In this document: piece after piece, positions 20,563-30,871 of the stretch
Position numbering within the stretch: the first letter of the stretch is position 1
Layout of the letters: each line of letters opens with the position of its first letter
Source of the DNA: Edwardsiella piscicida
GTDB taxonomy: Bacteria > Pseudomonadota > Gammaproteobacteria > Enterobacterales > Enterobacteriaceae
Length of the DNA stretch: 64,000 nt
NCBI RefSeq assembly: GCF_001896205.1
Contig: NZ_MPNU01000001.1
Span: 1,168,917-1,232,916, forward strand
Direction of reading: 5' to 3'
Program-made: the position numbers and the translations under genes
The notes under the pieces: model-generated
What the model saw: the letters and a program-made list of their open reading frames with translations, nothing else
The model's database searches: none
Told to the model about the DNA's origin: nothing

Positions 20563-20653
20563 ACTCAGATAATCCTCTGGCGAAGCAGCCATTGTCCGTT
20601 GTGCGGCGCTGTTTCTCCATAACCTGGCGGAAGCTAAACAAAGAGAGAGCTCT

Positions 20654-23008
20654 ATGAATCCTGAGCGTTCCGAACGCATAGAAATCCCCGTATTGCCGCT
20701 GCGCGATGTGGTGGTTTATCCGCACATGGTGATTCCGTTGTTTGTAGGCCGGGAAAAATCGATCCGGTGCCTGGAAGCCGCAATGGATCACGACAAGAAG
20801 ATCCTGCTGGTGGCGCAAAAAGAGGCCTCGACCGATGAGCCGGGGATCAACGATCTGTTTACGGTCGGCACGGTAGCCTCCATTCTGCAGATGCTGAAGC
20901 TGCCCGATGGCACGGTAAAAGTGCTGGTTGAAGGGATCCAGCGCGCGCGCATTACCACACTGTCTGACGGCGGCGAACACTTTGCTGCCCAGGCGGAGTA
21001 CCTGGATACGCCGGAGATGGAGGAGCGCGAGCAAGAGGTTCTGGTTCGCACCGCCATCAATCAGTTTGAAAGCTATATCAAGCTGAACAAAAAAATTCCG
21101 CCGGAGGTGCTGACGTCGCTGAACAGCATCGACGACGCCGCCCGTCTGGCCGACACTATCGCCGCCCATATGCCGCTGAAGCTGAACGATAAGCAGACGG
21201 TACTGGAGATGTCCGACGTGGCGGAGCGTCTGGAATACCTGATGGCGATGATGGAGTCCGAGATCGATCTGCTGCAGGTAGAAAAACGCATCCGTAACCG
21301 GGTGAAGAAGCAGATGGAGAAGAGCCAGCGCGAGTATTATCTGAATGAGCAGATGAAGGCTATTCAGAAAGAGCTCGGCGAAATGGACGACGCGCCGGAT
21401 GAGTTTGAGGCCCTGAAGCGCAAGATAGAAGCGGCCAAAATGCCGAAAGAGGCGCGCGAGAAGGCGGAGTCCGAGCTACAGAAGCTGAAGATGATGTCGC
21501 CGATGTCGGCGGAAGCGACCGTGGTGCGCAGCTATATCGACTGGATTGTGCAGGTGCCGTGGCATGCGCGCAGCAAGGTGAAAAAAGATCTGCGCAAAGC
21601 GCAGGAGACGCTCGACGCCGACCACTACGGTCTGGAGCGGGTCAAGGATCGCATCCTGGAATACCTGGCGGTACAGAGCCGGGTCAGCAAAATTAAAGGA
21701 CCGATCCTGTGCCTGGTGGGGCCGCCGGGGGTAGGTAAGACCTCGCTGGGGCAGTCTATCGCCCGGGCGACCGGCCGCCAGTATGTGCGCATGGCGCTGG
21801 GCGGGGTGCGCGACGAGGCGGAGATCCGCGGTCACCGTCGGACCTACATCGGCTCCATGCCGGGTAAACTGATCCAGAAGATGGCCAAGGTGGGGGTGCG
21901 CAACCCGCTGTTCCTGTTAGATGAAATCGATAAGATGTCCTCTGACATGCGCGGCGATCCGGCCTCGGCGCTGCTGGAGGTCCTGGACCCGGAGCAGAAC
22001 GTCGCCTTTAACGATCACTATCTGGAGGTGGACTACGATCTGTCCGACGTGATGTTCGTCGCCACCTCTAACTCCATGAATATTCCGGCGCCGCTGCTGG
22101 ACCGCATGGAGGTGATTCGCCTGTCCGGCTATACCGAGGATGAGAAGCTTAACATTGCCCGCCAGCACCTGCTGCCGAAGCAGATTGAGCGTAATGCGCT
22201 GAAGAAAGGCGAGCTAACGGTGGATGATAGCGCCATCGTTGGGATTATTCGCTACTACACCCGCGAAGCCGGGGTGCGTGCGCTGGAGCGTGAAATCTCC
22301 AAGCTATGTCGCAAGGCGGTGAAACAGCTGCTGCTGGATAAGTCGCTGCGCCATATTGAGATCAACGGCGATAACCTGAAGGATTACCTGGGCGTTCAGC
22401 GCTTTGACTATGGCCGCGCCGACAGCGAAAACCGCGTGGGTCAGGTCACCGGCCTGGCCTGGACCGAGGTCGGCGGCGATCTGCTGACCATTGAAACCGC
22501 CTGTGTCCCGGGTAAGGGTAAGCTGACCTATACCGGCTCGCTGGGCGAAGTGATGCAGGAGTCGATTCAGGCGGCGCTGACCGTGGTGCGCGCGCGCGCC
22601 GACAAGCTGGGGATCAACCCGGATTTCTACGAGAAGCGCGATATCCACGTGCACGTACCGGAGGGGGCGACCCCGAAAGATGGTCCGAGCGCCGGTATTG
22701 CCATGTGTACGGCGCTGGTCTCCTGCCTGACCGGTAATCCGGTGCGCGCCGACGTGGCGATGACCGGGGAGATTACGCTGCGTGGCCAGGTGCTGCCGAT
22801 CGGCGGGCTGAAGGAGAAGCTGCTGGCGGCCCACCGCGGTGGGATCAAGACCGTGCTGATCCCGGACGACAACAAACGCGATCTGGAGGAGATGCCGGAG
22901 AACGTTCTGCGCGATCTCGACATCCATCCGGTGAAGCGGATCGACGAGGTTTTGGCCCTGGCGCTGCAGAATTCCCCGTTTGGGATGGACGTGGTGACGG
23001 CGAAATAG
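20654..23008 (+). CDS. lon: ATP-dependent protease Lon
   Basis: Homo-oligomeric AAA+ serine protease that degrades misfolded and regulatory proteins. 784 residues, exactly the E. coli length. N-terminal substrate-binding domain, a coiled-coil region (about 190-300), Walker [10 protein letters not shown], Walker [11 protein letters not shown], and a C-terminal Ser-Lys dyad at S679 ([11 protein letters not shown]) and K722 ([12 protein letters not shown]). Heat-shock promoter upstream; terminator downstream. Confidence 0.98.
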   Translation: MNPERSERIEIPVLPLRDVVVYPHMVIPLFVGREKSIRCLEAAMDHDKKILLVAQKEASTDEPGINDLFTVGTVASILQMLKLPDGTVKVLVEGIQRARITTLSDGGEHFAAQAEYLDTPEMEEREQEVLVRTAINQFESYIKLNKKIPPEVLTSLNSIDDAARLADTIAAHMPLKLNDKQTVLEMSDVAERLEYLMAMMESEIDLLQVEKRIRNRVKKQMEKSQREYYLNEQMKAIQKELGEMDDAPDEFEALKRKIEAAKMPKEAREKAESELQKLKMMSPMSAEATVVRSYIDWIVQVPWHARSKVKKDLRKAQETLDADHYGLERVKDRILEYLAVQSRVSKIKGPILCLVGPPGVGKTSLGQSIARATGRQYVRMALGGVRDEAEIRGHRRTYIGSMPGKLIQKMAKVGVRNPLFLLDEIDKMSSDMRGDPASALLEVLDPEQNVAFNDHYLEVDYDLSDVMFVATSNSMNIPAPLLDRMEVIRLSGYTEDEKLNIARQHLLPKQIERNALKKGELTVDDSAIVGIIRYYTREAGVRALEREISKLCRKAVKQLLLDKSLRHIEINGDNLKDYLGVQRFDYGRADSENRVGQVTGLAWTEVGGDLLTIETACVPGKGKLTYTGSLGEVMQESIQAALTVVRARADKLGINPDFYEKRDIHVHVPEGATPKDGPSAGIAMCTALVSCLTGNPVRADVAMTGEITLRGQVLPIGGLKEKLLAAHRGGIKTVLIPDDNKRDLEEMPENVLRDLDIHPVKRIDEVLALALQNSPFGMDVVTAK

Positions 23009-23040
23009 TGATATATCGCAAAATACGTTGATAAAACATC

Positions 23041-23077
23041 GGCTGGCAGCGCATTTCGGGCTTGCCAGCCTTTTTTT
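23041..23077 (+). terminator. Intrinsic terminator after lon
   Basis: GGCTGGCA (23041-23048) pairs with TGCCAGCC (23063-23070), then seven T residues. Confidence 0.85.
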
Positions 23078-23224
23078 GTACGGCTAACGTAGAGCCCTGT
23101 CGGCCGTAGCAAGCGCCCGTGAAGCGCCTTGCCGGACAGAGACAGGCTAGATATAACTGCTGCGCAGCCGTACGGTAGGGAGAACGGTTTCCTGTACGGC
23201 GAGATTTCTAAAGGGGATGATAGA

Positions 23225-23497
23225 GTGAATAAATCACAACTGATCGACAAGATTGCTGAGGGTGCAGATATTTCCAAAGCGGCAGCCGGTCGCGCGCTGG
23301 ATGCATTCATTGCATCCGTGACCGAAAGCCTGCAGGAAGGTGACGCCGTCGCACTGGTCGGTTTTGGTACTTTTGACGTCCGCGAACGTGCTGCCCGCAC
23401 TGGCCGTAATCCGCAGACGGGCCAGGAAATTGATATTCCTGCCGCGAAAGTTCCGGGTTTCCGCGCGGGCAAAGCGCTGAAAGACGCCGTTAACTAA
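23225..23497 (+). CDS. hupB: DNA-binding protein HU-beta
   Basis: Histone-like nucleoid protein that bends DNA as HU homo- or heterodimers. 90 residues, the E. coli length. DNA-binding arm signature [21 protein letters not shown]. The start is GTG (23225) after AAAGGGGATGATAGA, as in the E. coli gene; the upstream in-frame ATG is not conserved. Stands alone between the lon and hupB terminators. Confidence 0.97.
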   Translation: MNKSQLIDKIAEGADISKAAAGRALDAFIASVTESLQEGDAVALVGFGTFDVRERAARTGRNPQTGQEIDIPAAKVPGFRAGKALKDAVN

Positions 23498-23593
23498 GCC
23501 TATGGCGCGCTGCGCCGGGCGTCAGCGGGCGATGATTTCCATAAATCGCAAACAATCGACTGACGCCATGGCATAGCTAAGGTAAAATACAAG

Positions 23594-23619
23594 GCGCATC
23601 ATGCTGATGCGCTTTTTTT
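23594..23619 (+). terminator. Intrinsic terminator after hupB
   Basis: GCGCATCA, loop TGC, TGATGCGC, then seven T residues. Confidence 0.88.
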
Positions 23620-23781
23620 ATGGCGGGCAACTGCCTTCCCTAGACGCGGCGGCGCGATCGTCCGTCAGGGCAGCCTGAAGCAGTTAATCTATATCGTGTG
23701 CTGTGCGTATACGGGCCATGGCCTGGAACAAAGCGGAGTCACAACGTATTACCAACAATCACAGCGGAGTGTTGCCACACT

Positions 23782-25662
23782 ATGATGGACAATTTACGCG
23801 CGGCCGCCAATCACGTCGTGCTCAAGGTTATCCTGGCTCTGATCATCATCTCGTTTGTGCTGACCGGGGTAGGTAATTATCTGATCGGCGGCTCCGGCGA
23901 CTACGCGGCCAAGGTGGATGGCCAAGAGATCGGTCGGGCCCAGCTCGAACAGGCGGTGCAGAACGAGCGCAGCCGTCTGCAGCAGCAGCTGGGCGATCAG
24001 TTCTCCGTGCTGGCAGGAAACGAAGGCTATATGAAAGAGCTGCGCAAGCAGGTACTTTCTCGCATGATCGATGACGTGCTGCTCGATCAGTATGCCCAAA
24101 AGCTTAATCTGGCGATCAGCGATGCGCAGGTAAAAGAAGCGATCCGCGCGATGCCCTATTTCCAGACCGACAATCACTTCGATAACGCGAAGTATCTCGA
24201 TATGGTGGCGCGTCTGGGCCTGAGCCCGGACGCCTACGCTCAGCTGATGCGTCAGCAGCTGGTGACCCAGCAGCTGATCCAGGGGTTCACCGCCACCGGC
24301 TTTACCCTGCCGGCAGAGGTCGACGCCCTGGCGGCGCTGACCATGCAGCAGCGTCAGGTCAGCCTGGCAACCATCGATATCAGCAAGCTGATGCCGCAGC
24401 AGCAGGTTAGCGACGCGGAGCTGCAGGGCTATTATCAGCAGCACCAGAGCAGCTTTATCGCCCCAGAGGCGGTCAAGGTACGCTATATCGAAATGGATGC
24501 CGCGGCCATCAACGATAAGATGACGGTCAGCGATGCGGAGATTAGCGCCTACTACGATCAGCATAAAGGCAGCTTTACCCAGCCGGCGCGCAGTGACTAC
24601 AGCGTTATTCAGGTGAAGACAGAGGCGGAGGCTAAGGCCATCGCCGCGCAGCTGGCCAACGGCGCCGATTTCGCGACCCTGGCCAAGGAGAAGTCCACCG
24701 ATATTATCTCCCGTAAAAACGGCGGCGAGCTGGGTTGGCTGGAGCCGGAAACCACGCCGGATGAGATCCGCGCGGCTAAGCTGAGCCATAAAGGGGATGT
24801 TTCCGCGCCGATCGCGTCCAGCGTGGGATACCTGATCGTGCGTCTGAACGATATGCAGCCCGCGGTGGTTAAGCCGCTCTCTGAGGTGCGTGCCGAGATC
24901 GCCGATAAGGTGAAGCAGCAGAAGGCGCTGGATGCCTTCTATGCGCTGCAGCAGAAAGTGAGCGATGCGGCGACCAACGACAATGATTCGCTGGCCGGGG
25001 CAGAAGACGCCGCCGGGGTGAAGGCGACGGAGACCGGCTGGTTTGCCCGCGATAACGTACCGCAGGTGCTTAATTTTAAACCGGTGGTTCAGGCTATTTT
25101 CGACGGTTCCCTGTTCGGGGAAAACGGCACGCCGGGCAGTAACTCTGACGTGATCAGCGTCGAGGGCGATCGCGCCTTTGTACTGCGCGTCAGTGAGCAC
25201 AAGCCGGAAGCGGTTAAACCCTTTGCTGAGGTGCGCGATCAGGTGACGGAGCTGCTGAAGCGTCAGAAGGCGATTGCCCAGGCGCGTAGCGAGGGCGAGA
25301 AGCTGCTGGCTGCGCTGCAGGCAGGCAAGGGCGACGCGGCGCTGAAGGCTGCCGGCCTGAGCTTTGGTGCCGAGCAGACGCTGACTCGCGCTTCAGAGGA
25401 TCGTCAGCTGACGGATACGGTATTCGCCATGCCGCACCCGCAGACCGATAAGCCGGTGTACGGGCTGTCGGCGGACCGCCATGACAACATTGAGCTGATT
25501 CGTCTGAACGCCGTCACGGCGGGTCATCTGTCGGCGGAGCAAATGAAGGCGTTCGCCTCTCAGATGCTCACCGGGGAGACCGGGATCACCTTCGATGCCC
25601 TGATGGATAACCTGCGCGCTAATGCCAAGATCAAGCTGGGCGCGGCGGCAGATGTGCAGTAA
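23782..25662 (+). CDS. ppiD: Periplasmic folding chaperone PpiD
   Basis: Inner-membrane-anchored periplasmic chaperone near the SecYEG exit, with an inactive parvulin domain in E. coli. 626 residues (E. coli 623). A single membrane anchor (about 16-36, LKVILALIIISFVLTGVGNYLIGG) is preceded by MMDNLRAAAN. SurA-like N-domain, parvulin-like domain about 265-355 (RSDYSVIQVKTEAEA to GYLIVRLNDMQP), then a C-terminal domain. Start at the first of two tandem ATGs. Confidence 0.96.
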   Translation: MMDNLRAAANHVVLKVILALIIISFVLTGVGNYLIGGSGDYAAKVDGQEIGRAQLEQAVQNERSRLQQQLGDQFSVLAGNEGYMKELRKQVLSRMIDDVLLDQYAQKLNLAISDAQVKEAIRAMPYFQTDNHFDNAKYLDMVARLGLSPDAYAQLMRQQLVTQQLIQGFTATGFTLPAEVDALAALTMQQRQVSLATIDISKLMPQQQVSDAELQGYYQQHQSSFIAPEAVKVRYIEMDAAAINDKMTVSDAEISAYYDQHKGSFTQPARSDYSVIQVKTEAEAKAIAAQLANGADFATLAKEKSTDIISRKNGGELGWLEPETTPDEIRAAKLSHKGDVSAPIASSVGYLIVRLNDMQPAVVKPLSEVRAEIADKVKQQKALDAFYALQQKVSDAATNDNDSLAGAEDAAGVKATETGWFARDNVPQVLNFKPVVQAIFDGSLFGENGTPGSNSDVISVEGDRAFVLRVSEHKPEAVKPFAEVRDQVTELLKRQKAIAQARSEGEKLLAALQAGKGDAALKAAGLSFGAEQTLTRASEDRQLTDTVFAMPHPQTDKPVYGLSADRHDNIELIRLNAVTAGHLSAEQMKAFASQMLTGETGITFDALMDNLRANAKIKLGAAADVQ

Positions 25663-25695
25663 TCCCCAGCGTTGTGGGTGATATGATGTAACAAC

Positions 25696-25719
25696 AAAAG
25701 GCCGCATTCGCGGCCTTTT
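25696..25719 (+). terminator. Intrinsic terminator after ppiD
   Basis: AAAAGGCCGC, loop ATTC, GCGGCCTTTT: a perfect 10-bp stem, A-rich on one side and T-rich on the other. Confidence 0.8.
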
Positions 25720-25804
25720 GCATATTGCGCGCTCCGGCTTTGCCGGCCCCCTCGCCGCAGGGCATCGTAAGGGACGATAACTCTCATCCCTAAGGAGCCC
25801 GGCC

Positions 25805-26140
25805 ATGAATCCATTAACTCTGCTGTTATCTTCCCCACTCTGGATCGCTTTACTCTTTTTTCCCGCCGCGCCGCAGGCCGCCACGGCGCCAGCCGCGACA
25901 CCGTCGGCGAGCCCCGCCACGCCCAGCGGTGGGGGCGCGGAGCGTGGGCGGGTGAATATCAATCAGGCGTCGGCGCAGGCGCTGTCCGAAGGGCTTAGCG
26001 GCATCGGCCTGGAGAAGGCCCGGGCGATCGTCGCCTTTCGTGAACAGCACGGCGCGTTTTCCCGTTTGGAGCAGCTGCTGCAGGTGAAGGGGATCGGCGC
26101 TGCGCTGCTGGAGAAGAACCGGGCGCGTCTGGCGCTCTAG
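25805..26140 (+). CDS. ybaV: ComEA-like helix-hairpin-helix protein (YbaV-type)
   Basis: 111 residues: signal peptide or anchor (LTLLLSSPLWIALLFFPAAPQAATA), a low-complexity Ala/Pro/Ser/Gly linker, then a ComEA-type helix-hairpin-helix domain (VNINQASAQALSEGLSGIGLEKARAIVAFR and the second LLQVKGIGAALLEKN hairpin). HhH domains bind DNA without sequence specificity; whether this one takes up DNA is unknown. The E. coli counterpart is slightly longer. The E. coli neighbour ybaW is missing; queC follows directly, convergent. Confidence 0.9.
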   Translation: MNPLTLLLSSPLWIALLFFPAAPQAATAPAATPSASPATPSGGGAERGRVNINQASAQALSEGLSGIGLEKARAIVAFREQHGAFSRLEQLLQVKGIGAALLEKNRARLAL

Positions 26141-26146
26141 CGATAG

Positions 26147-26180
26147 CGCGGCACCGCGCCGGCGTACGGGCGGTGTCGCG
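26147..26180. terminator. GC-rich hairpin between ybaV-like gene and queC
   Basis: CGCGGCACCGC (26147-26157) pairs with GCGGTGTCGCG (26170-26180), 10 of 11 positions plus one G-U. No U-tract. Convergent junction. Confidence 0.45.
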
Positions 26181-26218
26181 TAGTCTCCGCGTTTGGCGCA
26201 GGACGGCGAAAGGGGGGG

Positions 26219-26908
26219 TTACTGCAGCCCGCTCTTTTGCTTCAGCGCGGCCATCACCGCCGCCGGATCGGCCAGATACTGCTGCAGGCCATGGGCGCGC
26301 AGGTGGCAGGCGGCGCAGTGACCGCAGCCATCGCCCTGAATGCCGTTGTAGCAGGTCAGGGTGTCGTGGCGCACCCTCTCCAGCTGACCATAGTAGTCCG
26401 CCAGCGCCCAGGTCTCGGCTTTGTTGAGCCACATCAGCGGCGTTTCAAAGCGAATGTCGCGCGCCATGCCCAGGCAGACGGCGTGATTCAGCGCCTGCAC
26501 GAACTGATCCCGACAGTCCGGATAGCCGGAGAAGTCGGTTTCACAGACGCCGGTGATCACGGCCTCAGCCTCAACCTGGTAGGCATAGATCGCCGCCAGG
26601 GTCAGAAACAGTACGTTGCGGCCGGGGACGAAGGTATTGGGAATGCCATCCTCGCTTTGGGTTGGCACGGGGATGTTATCCCGGGTCAGGCTACTGATGG
26701 CCAGCTCATTGAGCAGGCCGACGTCCAACACCTTGTGGGCGCTGGCGCCCAGCTGCTCGGCCAGCCGACGGGCTACGTCTATCTCGGCGCGGTGGCGCTG
26801 CCCGTAGTCAAAGGTGATGCAGTGGACATCATCATAGCGGTGCAACGCCTGGATCAGGCAGGTGGTCGAGTCCTGACCGCCACTGAAAACTACTACGGCG
26901 CGTTTCAT
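26219..26908 (-). CDS. queC: 7-cyano-7-deazaguanine (preQ0) synthase
   Basis: ATP-dependent conversion of 7-carboxy-7-deazaguanine to preQ0 in queuosine tRNA modification. 229 residues (E. coli 231). PP-loop SGGQDST at 9-15; zinc site in the C-terminal [19 protein letters not shown] segment with four cysteines. Lies 51 bases after the SgrR-like gene on the same strand, so it may be read from the same transcript. Confidence 0.97.
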   Translation of the reverse strand: MKRAVVVFSGGQDSTTCLIQALHRYDDVHCITFDYGQRHRAEIDVARRLAEQLGASAHKVLDVGLLNELAISSLTRDNIPVPTQSEDGIPNTFVPGRNVLFLTLAAIYAYQVEAEAVITGVCETDFSGYPDCRDQFVQALNHAVCLGMARDIRFETPLMWLNKAETWALADYYGQLERVRHDTLTCYNGIQGDGCGHCAACHLRAHGLQQYLADPAAVMAALKQKSGLQ

Positions 26909-26959
26909 GCAATAACCTCAATTGTGCGCAAAAGAAAATATCTGTCGTATGGTAGCCGC

Positions 26960-28672
26960 TCAGCCCGGCGATGAACAGCCCGTCTCCGGCGCCGGCACCC
27001 AGGCCTGACAAAAGTCGAACCAGCCGTGGGCGGTCAACACGATGCCGTTGACCCGGGGCGGAACGCTGACCTGGTAGCGATAGTTGAATAGCGGCGCCAT
27101 ATATCCCTGCGCCATCAGCGCGCCGTACAGCTGACGCAGCGCGGCTAAGCGCTGTGCCTCCGCGCGGGCCTGTCGCTGGAGATTGAGGCGCGCCAGCGTA
27201 TCCGCATAGGCGTTGGCGGGGAGGATCGCCGGCCACAGTCGGTCGGTGCGCGGCCAGTTGTCCAGGGTGGTGCCGGGCGATTCGCCGATGCGTTTATCCC
27301 CCAGGATAATGTCTGCCTGAGCCAGTTGGGCATCATCGCTCCAGCGTTTTCCGCTGACGAACTGCAGCGTGAGGGCGCAGCCGTAGGCGGCCAGGCGGAT
27401 CTGCAGTCGGCGCGCCAGCTGGTGCAGGGCGGACGCCGGGTAGCTAAGAAGGGTCAGGCGGGGCGGCAGCGGACCGGGCGGCTCGGTGAACGCCGGGATT
27501 GCCCAGCCGGGCAGCAGCTCCTCACAGCGTAGCGTGATCCCCTCCTCCTGCGACAGGGCGCTGAAGGTCTGCTCCTCGCGCATCAGGCCGAGCAGAGCGC
27601 GCGCCTGGCGCGGAGAGAGGCGTCCCTGACGCAGGTTAACGGCCATGTAGCCAAAGCCCAGGCTGGTGCTGCTTTTGAGACGGCGGGTGTCCTGGGTTCC
27701 CTCATCTTGTCCTATCTGTATTCTGACCGCCCTCTGGCAGGAGGGCGGCGCCGTACCGGCCCCGGCGGTGATCCAGTATTCGATGGCGTGCAGATAGGGC
27801 CGCCGCAGATGGTAGCCCTCATACTGCTCTAGGCGCAGCAGGGTTGGACTGGCGCTGACCAGGCGGAATGGCCCCGCACCGATATCGGGCTGCTGCGGGT
27901 GGGGCAGCAGGCACAGCAGGTTGGCCAGCCGGTGCGCCAGCCAGTAGTCGGGCTGATGCAGGGTAAAGCGCAGGCACAGCGGATGGGGGTGGTCGATAGC
28001 GGCGACGCTGGCCAGCAGGGCGCCGGCCTGGGGATGGGCGCAGAGGGCGCGCAGCGTCGCCAGAAGCTGCTCGGCGCCGATCGGTTGGCCGTGGTGCCAG
28101 CGCAGATCGCTGTGCAGTAAAAATTGCCAGCATAGGCCGTCGTCGCTGATCTGCCAGTGGTGGGCCAGATCTGGCTGCGGCGCGGCGTTGCCGGGAACGA
28201 ACCGCGTCAGGCCGGCGTGCAGGGTGTGCGCCAGGTGCTGCTCGGCGCGTCCGCTCAGCCGCAGGGGCTGGATGGGCTCCAGCGGGCGATAGTAAGGAAT
28301 ACGCAGGGTAGGCAGCTCGGCCTGCCACTGGCCGCCGAGGTGGGGCTGCAGATAGGGGGTTAGCTGAGCCGGATCGCGGGCCGCCAGCCGCAGGGCCCCC
28401 TGATGGTTGCCCTCGCGCAGCAGGTGCTCCATTAGCTGGCGACGCAGCTGCGATACCGGAAGTAGGCAGCGCAGGCTGCCGCGCCGCCCGCGCCCGGCGC
28501 TGGCCTGCCAGCGGATCCATCCGGCCTCCTGCAGCTGGCCGAGCAGGGTTCGCACGTGGCGATCGCTGCAGCAGATAATGGCGGCCAGCTCGGCGACGGT
28601 AACCGACACCGGGGCATCGCCGGCAAACTGGTACAGACGTTGATATTGATTAAGGCGTTGCAGCAGGCGCAT
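26960..28672 (-). CDS. ybaE: SgrR-family regulator (YbaE-like): DNA-binding N-terminus plus solute-binding-like domain
   Basis: 570 residues. The N-terminal SgrR_N winged-helix region (VTVAELAAIICCSDRHVRTLLGQLQEAGWIRW) is followed by a periplasmic oligopeptide-binding-protein-like (SBP_bac_5) domain in a protein with no signal peptide, so it is a cytoplasmic regulator sensing a small ligand by analogy with SgrR. Ligand and targets are unknown. RIPYYRPLEPIQPLRLSGRAEQHLAHTL is very close to YbaE. Start MRLLQRLNQYQRLYQ; the open frame extends upstream without similarity. Divergent from cof. Confidence 0.9.
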   Translation of the reverse strand: MRLLQRLNQYQRLYQFAGDAPVSVTVAELAAIICCSDRHVRTLLGQLQEAGWIRWQASAGRGRRGSLRCLLPVSQLRRQLMEHLLREGNHQGALRLAARDPAQLTPYLQPHLGGQWQAELPTLRIPYYRPLEPIQPLRLSGRAEQHLAHTLHAGLTRFVPGNAAPQPDLAHHWQISDDGLCWQFLLHSDLRWHHGQPIGAEQLLATLRALCAHPQAGALLASVAAIDHPHPLCLRFTLHQPDYWLAHRLANLLCLLPHPQQPDIGAGPFRLVSASPTLLRLEQYEGYHLRRPYLHAIEYWITAGAGTAPPSCQRAVRIQIGQDEGTQDTRRLKSSTSLGFGYMAVNLRQGRLSPRQARALLGLMREEQTFSALSQEEGITLRCEELLPGWAIPAFTEPPGPLPPRLTLLSYPASALHQLARRLQIRLAAYGCALTLQFVSGKRWSDDAQLAQADIILGDKRIGESPGTTLDNWPRTDRLWPAILPANAYADTLARLNLQRQARAEAQRLAALRQLYGALMAQGYMAPLFNYRYQVSVPPRVNGIVLTAHGWFDFCQAWVPAPETGCSSPG

Positions 28673-28772
28673 TAAAAAATCCTGAACTCTTTTTTCTAAT
28701 TGTTCACTATTAGTTCCGCAAATGCCACGCGATACTGTAGGCCATGCAGTAGCGGTCACAAACGGAGGCGGT

Positions 28773-29591
28773 ATGCGTTTGGCAGCGTTTGATATGGACG
28801 GCACTCTGTTGATGCCGGATCACCGCATCGGTGCGGAGACGCTGGATGCCCTGCAGCGCCTGGCGCAGCAGCAGGTCGTTCTCACCTTTGCTACCGGGCG
28901 TCACTTTTTAGAGGTTAGCCGCATGACGCGCCGCTTGGGGCTGCGGGGACACCTGATCACCGCTAATGGCACTCGGGTGCATGATCACGACGGCCAGCTG
29001 CTGTTCAGCCAGGATCTGGCGCCGGAGGTGGCCTATGAGCTGATGCACGCCGACTGGAGCGATACCGCCTCGCTGCACCTGTTTCGCGACGATGGCTGGC
29101 TGACGGCCTGCGATTGCCCCGCGCTGCTGGCGCCCCACCGGGCCGATGGCTTTACCTATCGCCTGACGGATCTGCACCGTCTGCCGGCTTACGGCGTCAG
29201 CAAGGTGTGCTTTATCGATGGTCATGAACGTCTGCTGGCGCTGCAGCAGCGTCTGCGTACCCACTTCGGCCGCGCCGTCGATCTCTGCTTCTCGGGCCAT
29301 GACTCGCTGGAGGTGATCCCGCCGGGCAGTAACAAGGGCAGCGCGTTGGCGGCTCTGTGCGATCGCCTGAATATTGGTCTGGATGAATGTATGGCGTTCG
29401 GCGACGCGATGAACGACCGGGAGATGCTTGGCATGGTCGGTCAGGGATTCATCATGGGCAACGCGCTGACGCAGCTTCGGCAGGCCTTACCGCACCTGCG
29501 GGTGATCGGTGACTGCCGCCAGCAGGCGGTTGCGCAACAGCTTTCTCTTTGGCTAACGCAATCTCACCTCACAATTCCCCCGAATCACTGA
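28773..29591 (+). CDS. cof: HMP-PP phosphatase Cof (HAD family)
   Basis: Cytosolic HAD hydrolase (Cof type IIB cap); E. coli Cof hydrolyses a thiamine precursor pyrophosphate and other phosphates. 272 residues, equal to E. coli. Motif I FDMDGTLL (residues 6-13), motif II in TFATGR, motif III lysine GSNKGSAL, motif IV AFGDAMNDREML. Starts MRLAAFDMDG after CGGAGGCG. Confidence 0.95.
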   Translation: MRLAAFDMDGTLLMPDHRIGAETLDALQRLAQQQVVLTFATGRHFLEVSRMTRRLGLRGHLITANGTRVHDHDGQLLFSQDLAPEVAYELMHADWSDTASLHLFRDDGWLTACDCPALLAPHRADGFTYRLTDLHRLPAYGVSKVCFIDGHERLLALQQRLRTHFGRAVDLCFSGHDSLEVIPPGSNKGSALAALCDRLNIGLDECMAFGDAMNDREMLGMVGQGFIMGNALTQLRQALPHLRVIGDCRQQAVAQQLSLWLTQSHLTIPPNH

Positions 29592-29745
29592 GGCTATTCA
29601 GCCAGCCGGGCTGCGTGTTTGACTGCGCGCACCCGGTTTTCTTTTTATCTTTACCTGCGCCGGACATTCGACGCCGCGGGAAAAAGATTGATTATTGTTG
29701 CGTGGATTGGCCTAATTGGAGGAAATATTTCTCCCGGAGCCCCCT

Positions 29746-30207
29746 ATGCTGGATAAAATTGACCGTAGCCTGCTGAACATGCTGCAGCGGGACTGCACCC
29801 TCTCGCTGCAGGTGCTGTCAGAGGCGGTGAACCTGACGTCGACTCCCTGCTGGAAGCGGCTAAAGCGTCTGGAGGAGGAGGGTTATATTACCCAGCGGGT
29901 CGCGCTGTTGGATAAAGAGAAGCTGGGCCTCGGGCTGACGGCGTTTGTGGCGATCAAGACCCAGCACCACAGCGCGGAGTGGTATCGCAACTTTGTGCAG
30001 CAGGTGGAGCATATGCCGGAGATCCTGGCGTTCTACCGCATGGCCGGTGAGTATGATTACCTGATGCAGGTGCAGGTTGCCGATATGAAAAGCTTCGATG
30101 ATTTTTATAAGCGTCTGGTCAACGCGGTAAAGGGGCTGAGCGACGTCACGTCGAGCTTTGCCATGGAGCAGATTAAGTTCACGACGGCGCTGCCGCTGCG
30201 CGAGTAA
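29746..30207 (+). CDS. decR: Lrp/AsnC-family regulator DecR
   Basis: Lrp-type regulator; in E. coli (YbaO) it activates cysteine detoxification. 153 residues (E. coli 152). N-terminal [33 protein letters not shown] and C-terminal RAM sensor domain ([27 protein letters not shown]). ATG at 29746 after GGAGCC. In E. coli mdlAB follow; here glnK-amtB follow directly. Confidence 0.95.
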   Translation: MLDKIDRSLLNMLQRDCTLSLQVLSEAVNLTSTPCWKRLKRLEEEGYITQRVALLDKEKLGLGLTAFVAIKTQHHSAEWYRNFVQQVEHMPEILAFYRMAGEYDYLMQVQVADMKSFDDFYKRLVNAVKGLSDVTSSFAMEQIKFTTALPLRE

Positions 30208-30360
30208 GCCGTCTTTCCCGCTAACGGTCATCTCCTCACCCCGCTGAGCGTGCCGCTATGCCCGCGTTCCCCGAATCCTGCCAATATTGCGCTCCCGACG
30301 GCGTCGCCGTCGGGGCGATCGCGCGTCTCCGACGTCTAACCTGCACCACGGCCGGCGCAT

Positions 30361-30376
30361 TGCACCGTTTTGGTGC
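30361..30376 (+). promoter_or_regulatory. NtrC binding site upstream of glnK
   Basis: TGCACC, five bases, GGTGC: the NtrC palindrome, about 80 bases upstream of the sigma54 -24 element. A poorer partner (TGCACC, six bases, GGCGCA) lies just upstream at 30342-30359, giving a tandem enhancer-like layout. Confidence 0.7.
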
Positions 30377-30451
30377 TATTGCCCCTGCCGCGCCGCCGTG
30401 AATCATGCGCCATCCCGCGTGGGCGGCGGGATCTGTCGCCCGTCTTCTGGG

Positions 30452-30468
30452 TTGGCATGACCTTTGCT
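30452..30468 (+). promoter_or_regulatory. Sigma54 promoter of glnK-amtB
   Basis: TTGGCATGACCTTTGCT: invariant GG (30454-30455) and GC (30466-30467) exactly ten bases apart, the -24/-12 signature. About 44 bases before the glnK ATG. With the NtrC site this predicts induction under nitrogen limitation. Confidence 0.85.
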
Positions 30469-30511
30469 CATAATTTTTGTGAATGAATCCGCTGACAGAG
30501 GAGGGGGCGTC

Positions 30512-30850
30512 ATGAAGCTGGTGAGCGCGGTGATCAGGCCGTTCAAGGTGGAGGAGGTGCGCGAAGCGCTGTCGGCCATCGGTATTCAGGGGCTGACCCT
30601 GACGGAGGTGAAGGGATTCGGTCGACAGAAAGGGCACGCTGAGCTTTACCGCGGCGCCGAGTACAGCGTCAATTTTTTACCCAAGGTCAAAATTGAGGTG
30701 GCGCTGGAGGATGAACGGCTGGAGGCGGTGATCGACGCCATTCGCCAGGCGGCCTGCAGCGGAAACATTGGTGACGGTAAGATTTTTGTCGCCGAACTGA
30801 CGCGCGTGGTGCGCATTCGCACCGGCGAGTGCGATGACGCGGCGCTGTGA
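30512..30850 (+). CDS. glnK: Nitrogen regulatory PII protein GlnK
   Basis: Trimeric PII signal protein that plugs AmtB and relays ATP/ADP, 2-oxoglutarate and glutamine status. 112 residues as in E. coli. The uridylylated tyrosine Y51 sits in the T-loop GHAELYRGAEYSVNF; the C-terminal GDGKIFVAELTRVVRIRTGE nucleotide-binding segment is intact. ATG after GGAGGGGG. Operon with amtB, 21 bases apart. Confidence 0.97.
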   Translation: MKLVSAVIRPFKVEEVREALSAIGIQGLTLTEVKGFGRQKGHAELYRGAEYSVNFLPKVKIEVALEDERLEAVIDAIRQAACSGNIGDGKIFVAELTRVVRIRTGECDDAAL

Positions 30851-30871
30851 TGGCCGGCATGGAGGTGTGAG

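Noticed and set aside
23794..25200. 468-codon minus-strand open frame inside ppiD
   Set aside because: Antisense shadow of a well-conserved gene.
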